Shown here: in pieces, positions 57,261 through 64,000 of the stretch | How positions within the stretch are numbered: position 1 is the first letter of the stretch | How the letters are laid out: each line of letters opens with the position of its first letter | DNA from: Saprospiraceae bacterium | GTDB taxonomy: Bacteria > Bacteroidota > Bacteroidia > Chitinophagales > Saprospiraceae | Length of the DNA stretch: 64,000 bases | Assembly: GCA_016719855.1 (NCBI GenBank) | Contig: JADJYH010000001.1 | Span: 1-64,000 of the forward strand | Direction of reading: 5' to 3' | Translations under genes and position numbers: made by a program | The notes under the pieces: model-generated | What the model was told of the DNA's origin: nothing | The model's database searches: none | What the model saw: only the letters and a program-made list of their open reading frames with translations

Positions 57261-58357
57261 TCAATCGCCAAAACAAACGCTCAACGACCTAGCCGTTCGA
57301 ACAAGGTAATGGTCCTTTGACAAAATGTTGTAACTGCTGATGGCTTCTTCGATGTTTACACTTGAAATCGTGTTGTTTTTATAGGTGACCATTTTTCCAA
57401 AGTCACCGTTTTGTATCAGTTCAAATGCCTTCACGCCCATAGTTGTGGCCAAAATTCGGTCAAAGGCGATGGGTGTGCCACCACGCTGGACATGGCCGAG
57501 GATGGTCGTTCGGACCTGCGCCGGACAACCACTTTCTTCAATTTGTTGCTTCAAGTAATTGGCGATACCACCCAATTTAATGTGCTCGTCACCGATGTCT
57601 TTCGATTTTTCTCCAACAACGTTGCCTAGTGCTGGTTTTGCGCCTTCAGCAATGACTATGTTCACAAAGCCCCTGCCTTTGGCGTACCGCTTGTTGATTT
57701 TTTGCAATACCTTTTTGATGTCGTAGGGTATTTCAGGGATGATACAAATTTCAGCGCCACCGGCCAATGCCGTGTGCAAGGCTATCCATCCTGCGTCCCT
57801 GCCCATCACTTCCATGACCATCACCCGGTGGTGGCTCTCCGCCGTGGTTACCAACCGGTCAAGGCTTTCTGTTGCAATTTGTACAGCGGTACTGAACCCG
57901 AATGTGAGGTCAGTAGCCGAGAGGTCATTGTCAATTGTTTTGGGTACACCTATTATATTAAGTCCACGTTCAAAAAGTACCTGTGAGATTTTTTGGCTAC
58001 CGTCACCACCAATATTAACCACCGCATCGAAGCCAAGGTCTTGAATTCGTTTTACCAATCTGGCGCTGATATCGGTGGTTGTCCAAGTCCCATCTGGCTG
58101 CTGGACAGGGTAAGCGATGGGATTTCCCTTGTTCGTCGTTTTGATGATGGTTCCACCACGCACATGGATGCCTGCCACCTTTGCTTGGCGTTAATTTCAT
58201 GATTTGGGTCGGTTCATTTAGTACCTCCGTTGAACGCCTCGATGCTTCCGTAAACTTCGTAGCCGCCATGTTTTCTTGCTGATTTTACTATGGCACGGAT
58301 AACCGCATTCAGTCCGGGACAATCGCCACCACCCGTGGCAAGAAGGATTTTTTTCAT
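57261..58357 (-). CDS. pfkA: 6-phosphofructokinase (two one-base breaks)
   Basis: Phosphorylates fructose 6-phosphate in glycolysis. The ATG at 58357 opens with MKKILLATGGGDCPGLNAVIR, the nucleotide-binding start. The long second frame has VRGGTIIKTTNKGNP, IGGDGSQKIS, PKTIDNDLS (with the catalytic TIDND) and VMEVMGRDAGWIAL, and ends after VQRGGTP. PKTIDND and GGDGS are consistent with the Bacteroidota group X/ATP-type PFK. The frame breaks twice, near 58236 and 58177, each time by one extra G; removing them gives FNGVLNEPTQIMKL and SKVAGIHVRGG. I regard the gene as intact in the cell, about 365 residues. Confidence 0.9.
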
Positions 58358-58437
58358 AAAATTGGAAAGTCTGTTTAATTTTCGCTGCCAAACTATCAAA
58401 AAAACTGCGTTCGATACATGGACGCTAACCATCTCAC

Positions 58438-58893
58438 ATGAAAATAGCTGTTTTCCACGGGTCGTTCGACCCCATTACTGTTGGCCATGTCAGTTTGGTC
58501 AAACGGGCCTTGCCGCTTTTCGACAAAATCATTGTTGCTGTGGGCATCAACTCACAGAAACAAAATCTTTTTGATTTGGAAAAAAGATTGGATTGGCTAA
58601 ATGACGTTTTCCAGCACGAACCCAAGGTTGAAATCGCTCAATTTGAGGGGCTGACCGCACATTTTTGCACCAAAATCGGAGCAAAGTACTTGTTGCGGGG
58701 CTTGCGCAATGCCTCTGATTTTGACTACGAAAAAACCATTTCACAGCTCAACCACATCGTTGGCAATGACTTGGAAACGGTTTTTCTCATCAGCTTGCCC
58801 GAATTCTCGCACATCAGCTCGACCATCGTGCGTGAATTGATAAAAGGACATGGAGATGTAAAGCAGTTTGTGCCAAAGGAGGTAGTTTTGTGA
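58438..58893 (+). CDS. coaD: Pantetheine-phosphate adenylyltransferase
   Basis: A 151-residue nucleotidyltransferase of the penultimate step of coenzyme A synthesis. It opens AVFHGSFDPITVGHVSLVKRAL with the HxGH motif (TVGH). LLRGLRNASDFDYE and the ISSTIVRELI motif near the C-terminus are typical. Usual length. Followed at 22 bp by yjjG. Confidence 0.95.
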   Translation: MKIAVFHGSFDPITVGHVSLVKRALPLFDKIIVAVGINSQKQNLFDLEKRLDWLNDVFQHEPKVEIAQFEGLTAHFCTKIGAKYLLRGLRNASDFDYEKTISQLNHIVGNDLETVFLISLPEFSHISSTIVRELIKGHGDVKQFVPKEVVL

Positions 58894-58915
58894 TTTTTAA
58901 GCATAAAATCATACC

Positions 58916-59599
58916 ATGCGCTACCCCTGGATTCTCTTCGATGCCGACGACACCCTCTTCGATTTCAAGCGCAGTGCTCGACATGCGCTTGCTCAAACGC
59001 TGGAAGACCATAAAATTGAAGCAAGTGAGACCCATTTTCAAATCTACGAAACCATCAACCACGAGGTTTGGTTGGCATTTGAAAGACTCGAAATCACCGC
59101 AACTGAGCTTCGCAAAATCAGGTTTGAGCGTTTTTTAGAGGTCATCGGTGAGTACCGAGACCCACTTGAGCTAAACAGGTATTACCTTAATCTTTTGTCT
59201 AAGACCCGCTTCATGCTTGACGGAGCAATAGACCTTGTGGAGTCGTTGCACCAAAAAAACTACCGTATGGGACTGATAACCAACGGGTTGAAAGAAGTAC
59301 AGCGCCCCCGAATTGCGCAAGCCAAGATGGATAAATATTTTGAAGTGATTGTCGTTTCGGACGAAATCGGGGTTTCAAAACCACACAAAGGTTTTTTTGA
59401 GTACACCTATGTTGAGATGGGGCGACCAGATAAAGCCGAGGTCATCGTTGTGGGTGATAGCCTAAACTCGGACATCCAGGGCGGCATTAATTTTGGCGTG
59501 GACACTTGCTGGTTTAATCCCCGTGGCGCCACCAATCTCACCGACCACCAGCCCACCTACCAAATTCAAAAGTTGGATGAACTTTGGGAAATTCTTTGA
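58916..59599 (+). CDS. yjjG: YjjG-family HAD noncanonical pyrimidine nucleotidase
   Basis: 227 residues with HAD motifs: I, LFDADDTLFDF (nucleophile Asp and acid Asp); II, LITNGL; III, Lys in SKPHKGFF; IV, VVGDSLNSDIQGG. The helical cap and the sequence FDADDTLFDFKRSARHAL are typical of YjjG, which hydrolyses nucleoside 5'-monophosphates including damaged pyrimidines. Same strand as coaD and probably co-transcribed. Confidence 0.88.
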   Translation: MRYPWILFDADDTLFDFKRSARHALAQTLEDHKIEASETHFQIYETINHEVWLAFERLEITATELRKIRFERFLEVIGEYRDPLELNRYYLNLLSKTRFMLDGAIDLVESLHQKNYRMGLITNGLKEVQRPRIAQAKMDKYFEVIVVSDEIGVSKPHKGFFEYTYVEMGRPDKAEVIVVGDSLNSDIQGGINFGVDTCWFNPRGATNLTDHQPTYQIQKLDELWEIL

Positions 59600-59620
59600 C
59601 AATTACCGAGCACAAGCACC

Positions 59621-59649
59621 TTTGTGGGGCTGCTAAATTCCTACTTTTG
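59621..59649 (+). promoter_or_regulatory. Promoter of the pruA gene
   Basis: TTTG at 59621-59624 and a perfect -7 TACTTTTG at 59642-59649, 17 bp apart, giving a leader of about 36 nt to the ATG at 59691. Confidence 0.65.
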
Positions 59650-59690
59650 CGCTCCTAATTTTCAAATCCAACACCAAATCAAATAAAATT

Positions 59691-61108
59691 ATGTCAAACG
59701 CATTCTTCAAGGTACCCGTCGCCAAGAACGAACCGGTACTCTCCTACGCACCCGGCTCGCCTGAAAAAGCCGCCCTAAAAACGATGCTGAAGACCCTCAA
59801 GTCAAAGGCCATTGATGTTCCAATGACCATTGGGGGCAAGAAAATAATGGGCGATGGCAATATCGCCATCCACCCACCACATGAGCTGAAGCATACCCTT
59901 GGCTACCATGGCAAGGCTGACGGAAAAATGGTCAAGCAGGCCATTGACGCAGCCCTAATCACCAGCCCGAAAGTCCAGCTGGTGTTTGGAACCGGATGGA
60001 GTACCGGGCGCTCGAAGGATTCATTTTTGCACTCACTCCGTTCAATTTCACGTCAATCGCTGGCAACCTGCCAGGTGCCCCTGCGCTAATGGGCAACACG
60101 GTGGTTTGGAAACCAGCCGACACCCAGATTTACAGTGCTGCTGTCATCATGGAAATTCTGGAGGAGGCTGGCCTACCTGCTGGCGTGATTAACTTGGTTT
60201 TTGTGGATGGGAAAACGGCCGGCGAGGTCATTTTCTCACACCCGGATTTCGCAGGTCTCCATTTCACTGGAAGCACGGGCGTTTTCCAGACGCTTTGGAA
60301 AACGATTGGCAGCAATATTTCCAACTACAAATCTTACCCCCGGATTGTTGGGGAAACGGGAGGCAAGGATTTCGTCATTGCCCATTCATCTGCTGATGCC
60401 AAACAGGTGGCCGTGGCGCTTGGCCGTGGGGCCTTCGAGTTTCAGGGCCAAAAATGCTCGGCAGCTTCACGAGCTTACGTTCCCAAAAACCTATGGGGAG
60501 ACGTGAAAAAATACTTGTTGAAAGACCTGGAGAACATGAAAATGGGCTCGCCGGAGGATTTTACCAACTTCATCAATGCGGTGATTGACGAGAAGGCATT
60601 TGACAAGATTTCCTCCTACATCGCCACGGCGAAAAAGGATGACAAAGTGGAAGTAATTGCCGGTGGTAAATACGACAAGTCGGAGGGCTACTTTATCGAA
60701 CCGACGGTCATCGTGACAGAAGACCCACGTTACGTTACGATGTGTGAGGAAATTTTTGGCCCCGTCCTAACTATATATGTGTACGAGCCGGAGGCGTTTG
60801 AAAAAACGTTAGAACTTCTGGACGCATCCTCGCCCTATGCGCTGACTGGAGCGATTTTGTCGAAAGACCGTGCTGCCACCAAGCTTGCAGAGGAAAAACT
60901 GCGGCACTCGGCGGGCAATTTTTACATCAACGACAAGCCAACTGGGGCAGTGGTGGGCCAACAGCCATTTGGAGGAGCACGTGCGTCTGGCACCAACGAC
61001 AAGGCTGGTTCAGTTTGGAACCTGCTTCGTTGGGTATCACCACGGGCCATCAAGGAGAACTTCTTGACCCCCACGGATTTCAGGTATCCGTTTTTGAACG
61101 AAGCGTAG
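59691..61108 (+). pseudogene. pruA: 1-pyrroline-5-carboxylate dehydrogenase with internal deletion and frameshift
   Basis: PruA oxidises P5C/glutamate semialdehyde to glutamate in proline catabolism. The N-terminal frame (HPPHELKHTLGYHGKADG, AIDAALITSPKVQ) stops matching at about 59978. The second frame begins GVWNRMEYRALEGFIFALTPFNFT and runs to the C-terminus, with the general base Glu in VGETGGKDF (codon 60353-60355) and catalytic Cys in FQGQKCSAASRAY (codon 60455-60457). In family members about 75-80 residues lie between these parts (the helix around an AAATMLGQSKN-type motif); here nearly all are missing and the frame changes. Either a real deletion of some 220 bp or an assembly collapse. 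Confidence 0.85.
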
Positions 61109-61130
61109 GATTTTTACTACCAAACCTGAC

Positions 61131-61195
61131 TGCGAAGCGAAAATTATAAGCTCTTGATAATAAGGGCATTATGATTTTTGCTTCGCATTTTTTTT
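61131..61195 (+). terminator. Terminator after pruA
   Basis: A 14-bp stem, TGCGAAGCGAAAAT (61131-61144) with ATTTTTGCTTCGCA (61174-61187, one G-U pair), a 29-nt loop and eight T. Confidence 0.75.
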
Positions 61196-61264
61196 GCCAA
61201 AGCATAAGCTGGTGAAACCTTTCCTCAGAAGATTAGAAGGGAAATATTAAATTTACCCCGCTAT

Positions 61265-61272
61265 TAACTTTG
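61265..61272 (+). promoter_or_regulatory. -7 element (TAACTTTG) for the OmpA-domain gene
   Basis: Perfect TAnnTTTG, 26 bases before the ATG at 61298. No clear -33. Confidence 0.5.
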
Positions 61273-61297
61273 AGCGTTACTCTTAAAATTCCTGACT

Positions 61298-62143
61298 ATG
61301 AGCAAACTACTCCCATCCATTTCTGGGGTAGCCTGTTTTCTTTGGGTGTCAGGTTGGACATGGATTTTTTCAGAAGGGAAACAAGCGACAACAGTAGATT
61401 CCAACCATACTCCCATCAACATTTTCATTGATAGTTTGCAGTACCAAGTACAGCATCCATTTGCATTCGAGTATTCGGAAGCGACACCCATCATCTCTGA
61501 AAGCCTTCTTCCTGCGCTCAAAACTGTTGCCAAGAAAATCGAAAACCAACCAACTTCCAAGCTGAAAATAGTGGGGGTTTACAGTCATTTTGAAGACAAC
61601 CTGACCTCGTTCCCGAATCTTGGCGTGGCTCGTGCGGAAGCAATTAAATCACTACTGATTGCCAGTGGAGCGCTTGCAGAATTCATTGAAACTGTTGGTC
61701 TTGAGGCAGACAATTTGTTTCAGGTGGATAATAAGCTAACGGGGGTGATTTATTTGAGTTTTTCAAAGCAAAATGTTGAAAATCAGGCAGTTGCAGCGGA
61801 GGATACACGTGATGTGAGTAAAGAAACCGCAAGTATCGTAAGTTCATTTTATTATAATTATGGTGATTACAAGGTTGAAAACCACCATCGCACATTTTTG
61901 AAAGCGCTGCAAAATGAGCTTCAAAAAGACGCTGAAAAAACCGTTGTCCTAACCGGCTACTCAACGCCTGAAGAAGAGGCGGAGTCTTCGAGGATAAACC
62001 TGGCAGAAATGCGGGCGCTTTCTATCCGAAGGTACTTGGTTGACCATGGGGTGAGAAGGGCACAAGTGGAGGTAAAGGCTAAGCCCTCCATGGCCAAAAG
62101 CAGCAGTGAAATGACGGTTTCGATTCAGGTTGTAAAAAAATGA
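61298..62143 (+). CDS. Protein with two tandem OmpA-like domains
   Basis: 281 residues. A signal-like N-terminus (LLPSISGVACFLWVSGWTWIF) precedes two halves that each resemble an OmpA peptidoglycan-binding domain. In the first, FAFEYSEATPIISESLLPALKTVA is followed by GVYSHFEDN and NLGVARAEAIKSLL. In the second, FYYNYGDYKVENHHRTFLKALQNEL is followed by VVLTGYSTPEEEAESSRINLAEMRALSIRRYL. These correspond to the F.sg......L..a and G.tD..g....N..LS..RA..v..yL patterns. Probably periplasmic, cell-wall associated. The next gene encodes a membrane coiled-coil protein with a 92-bp gap. Confidence 0.7.
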   Translation: MSKLLPSISGVACFLWVSGWTWIFSEGKQATTVDSNHTPINIFIDSLQYQVQHPFAFEYSEATPIISESLLPALKTVAKKIENQPTSKLKIVGVYSHFEDNLTSFPNLGVARAEAIKSLLIASGALAEFIETVGLEADNLFQVDNKLTGVIYLSFSKQNVENQAVAAEDTRDVSKETASIVSSFYYNYGDYKVENHHRTFLKALQNELQKDAEKTVVLTGYSTPEEEAESSRINLAEMRALSIRRYLVDHGVRRAQVEVKAKPSMAKSSSEMTVSIQVVKK

Positions 62144-62235
62144 GAAAACGACAGACAGGCTTCTATTGAGATAAATTTTGGCCCCAGAGTGCCTTTTTGG
62201 TGACTTAAACATACTTACGAAAAAACTACACAAAC

Positions 62236-62850
62236 ATGGGCGAGCCACTATTCGTGTTCATCGCATTGGCAGGTTCTGCTGTACTCGGGTACCTGTTTTC
62301 CACATCGCTGGCTCGCTGGCGAACCACTAAGCTTGCAGCCGAAAATGCTAAAATTCAAACAGACCTGACGGAAAAGGAATCGGCGGTGATTCGACTTCAA
62401 ACGGAGTGCGAAACCAGGGTGATGGCAATCGAAAATCTTCAAAAAATTGCACAAGACATTGAAAATCAATCACATGAGAAGGACAATGAATTGAAGGCGC
62501 TTCGGTTGGAAAATGCTAGGTTGCAGGAAGAAATCCAACACCTTACTGAAAACCCTATCGAAAAAATTAAGGAAATTGATGTGATACGTGAAGTTCCAGT
62601 GCTTGTTTTCAGAGAGTTGAACCTGCCTGAATCCAGAAAGGAAAAGGCTAAAAAATTGATGAAAGCATTCACCAAGGGTTATCTTGATGAAAACGAGCTA
62701 CTTCAATCGGCTTCCAATGCGGATATTGTCGATGAGGAGCTTTTGGGTTTAAAAAACTGTTTATCAATCAACTATCAGCACAAATTGCTTTTCCAATGGG
62801 TCGAAATTTTCCATCAAAATCGCTTAAAATCGGCTCCATGTTTCAAATAA
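62236..62850 (+). CDS. Membrane-anchored coiled-coil protein of unknown function
   Basis: 204 residues: an N-terminal helix (LFVFIALAGSAVLGYLFSTSLA), a coiled coil (about 30-115) and a compact C-terminal part (VPVLVFRELNLPESRKEKAKKLMKAFTKGYLDENELL). I do not recognise the family. It follows the OmpA-like gene on the same strand. Its last 37 bases overlap the convergent bshC if bshC is read to its corrected stop. Confidence 0.65.
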   Translation: MGEPLFVFIALAGSAVLGYLFSTSLARWRTTKLAAENAKIQTDLTEKESAVIRLQTECETRVMAIENLQKIAQDIENQSHEKDNELKALRLENARLQEEIQHLTENPIEKIKEIDVIREVPVLVFRELNLPESRKEKAKKLMKAFTKGYLDENELLQSASNADIVDEELLGLKNCLSINYQHKLLFQWVEIFHQNRLKSAPCFK

Positions 62851-64000
62851 AGCGGAATGAAATTTTCATAGCGCTCCTGTAAACCGCCTCCTGGGAACAG
62901 TTTTCCTTTAAATTTTGAATTTGTTGAATGGCGGTCTCGTGCTTTTGCTTCTCCGCTTTTACCAACCTTGCCTCCAATTGTTCGATGCTTTTTCAGCTTT
63001 GCTGTGCTCGGCCCAAACCGTTTTTACCAGCGACTGGTCAACTTTGTCTGTTTTCTCCGCAATTTTTTCAAAAATAGCCTTGTTGGCCGCCTTCTCCGCT
63101 TGCAGGCTGAAATCTGATTCGGCGTTTTCATTCAAATATTTGCGCACCAATTCATTTGTGTCCGACCAGAGGTCGTCAACCGACATGTTCAATTTTTCCA
63201 TGCGCTTGGCACTCCCCGCATCAATCCACATGGCTGAATTTCTACGAACAAGCACCGGGAAGTTCAATCCAAAGTGCTCGAACTGCGCCTTGCGTTCCAG
63301 CCAGTAGGCCAGTTCCCCACCGCCTCCGATATAAGCGAGGTTAGGCAAAATTCTTTCCTGATATATTGGGCGCATCACCACGTTTGGACTGAACCGTTCT
63401 GGGTGGGCGTCAATTTCAGCCTCCATTTCTTCCCTCGAGAAAACGAGTTTAGTGTTTAGTACCCGAAACACCCCGCCTTCCTCCACAATCCGCTCCCGAA
63501 ACTGGTCGCCCATGTAGAAAAAATTGATTTCACGGGGTGTAGCTTGGGATGGGAACCCAACAGCTTCCAATTTTGCAATTGTTTGATTCACAAGCTGTTG
63601 TGATGGCTGGGTTAGGATTTCTTCCTTGATTATTGGAGCAAATAATCGTTTCAACCTAGCCTCATTGGTATTCAATACGACCAATCCTTCATCTTTGAAA
63701 AGTTCATGCGCCAGCTCAAATGCGGCATCAGCGTAGGTAGCATTTTTAACGTGAATTCTTTCTATCAACTCGTAGAGCGCTTTAGCAGCTTCCGATTCGC
63801 CCATGATTGCTTTCAAATCTTGCAAAATTGGACCCAAGCTCGCTGTTTTCATGTTCCCAACGGGGCCTGACTCGCCACTTTCCCAGGTTAGTTTTTTACC
63901 AAAAAGATGCAGATGGTTTACCTCTTCAAAGTCATGGTCTTCGCCACTAGAAATGAACACCGGAACAAAGTTGGAATCAGGGTAGGCGGCAGTAAGTTGG
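62814..64000 (-). CDS. bshC: Bacillithiol biosynthesis cysteine-adding enzyme BshC (cut by right edge, frameshifted tail)
   Basis: BshC adds cysteine to GlcN-malate to give bacillithiol, the low-molecular-weight thiol of Firmicutes and Bacteroidota. From the right edge the minus strand reads VFISSGEDHDFEEVNHLHLF, then a long conserved region with LVVLNTNEARLKRLFAPI, YLGDQFRERI-like sequence and PNLAYIGGGGELAYWLERK. The C-terminal coiled coil is broken near 62985 and 62890. Adding one A in each A run gives SKAEKSIEQLEARLVKAEKQ...LKEKLFPGGGLQERYENFIPLYLKHG and the stop at 62814. The start lies beyond the window. Confidence 0.9.

Noticed and set aside
1..64000. CRISPR arrays, rRNA, tRNA, insertion sequences or prophage
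   Set aside because: No regular short repeat-spacer pattern, cloverleaf-like segments, transposase or phage structural genes were seen. The PF04020 holin-family protein at 18335 is a common chromosomal membrane protein and not evidence of phage.

Overview
The window comes from a Bacteroidota genome, most likely of the class Saprospiria. Several things point there. Six or more large exported proteins carry type IX secretion (T9SS) tails, either the gliding-associated CHU_C/type B domain or the short type A PNP...Y-F/W-K tail. A PorP/SprF-family protein sits next to a SprB-repeat giant. There is a bacillithiol gene (bshC), LytTR/TPR-kinase signalling, and recurrent promoter elements of the Bacteroidota type (-7 TAnnTTTG). 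No rRNA, tRNA, CRISPR array or insertion sequence was recognised.

Layout. 1-3747 (minus): lnt (cut by the left edge), a UPF0175/PIN toxin-antitoxin pair overlapping it, and a badly broken metG. 3999-9447: a GH127 glycosidase and, convergent to it, a secreted subtilase. 9920-17002: a 2.1-kaa adhesin followed by an outer-membrane barrel. 17107-18670: ftsE and two small membrane proteins. 18773-25433 (minus): a small secreted protein, a SprB-repeat giant and its PorP/SprF partner. 25844-30716: an M43 metalloprotease with SprB repeats. 31127-39719: a membrane glycosyltransferase, a MarR regulator, a YceI protein, a beta-propeller T9SS cargo, folC, an ATE-like aminoacyl-tRNA-protein transferase and rpsP. 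40001-47755: a Gly-rich/PKD surface protein, an exported TPR-CHAT protease and a choice-of-anchor B protein. 47918-50448: a three-gene dehydrogenase/SDR/DUF115 operon. 50647-54814: a signalling and small-RNA island. 54816-64000: pbpC, pfkA, coaD, yjjG, pruA, a double OmpA-domain protein, a coiled-coil protein and bshC (cut by the right edge).

The most interesting region is 50647-54814. A LytTR response regulator is followed by a 70-codon peptide gene with a textbook double-glycine leader, then by a soluble TPR histidine kinase. Immediately downstream, in 0.9 kb without a convincing protein gene, there are three dispersed copies of a roughly 70-nt transcription unit. Each has a CTTTT box, a -7 element, an identical 20-nt 5' end and a terminator hairpin whose stem changes in a compensatory way between copies. 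Two of the three are preceded by paired direct repeats of ACCGTTCC spaced exactly 20 bp, the architecture and core expected of LytTR-domain binding sites. The whole reads as a candidate peptide-signalling circuit with multicopy small RNAs as output.

About ten otherwise recognisable genes are interrupted. Most breaks can be repaired by adding or removing one base in a homopolymer, and they hit housekeeping genes (pfkA, bshC), so I regard most as consensus errors rather than gene decay. Exceptions that may be real or misassembled are the AT-rich, stop-containing middle of metG, an internal deletion in pruA, and a lost signal peptide in the YceI gene. The homopolymer-rich stretch at 30740-30960 also looks artefactual.
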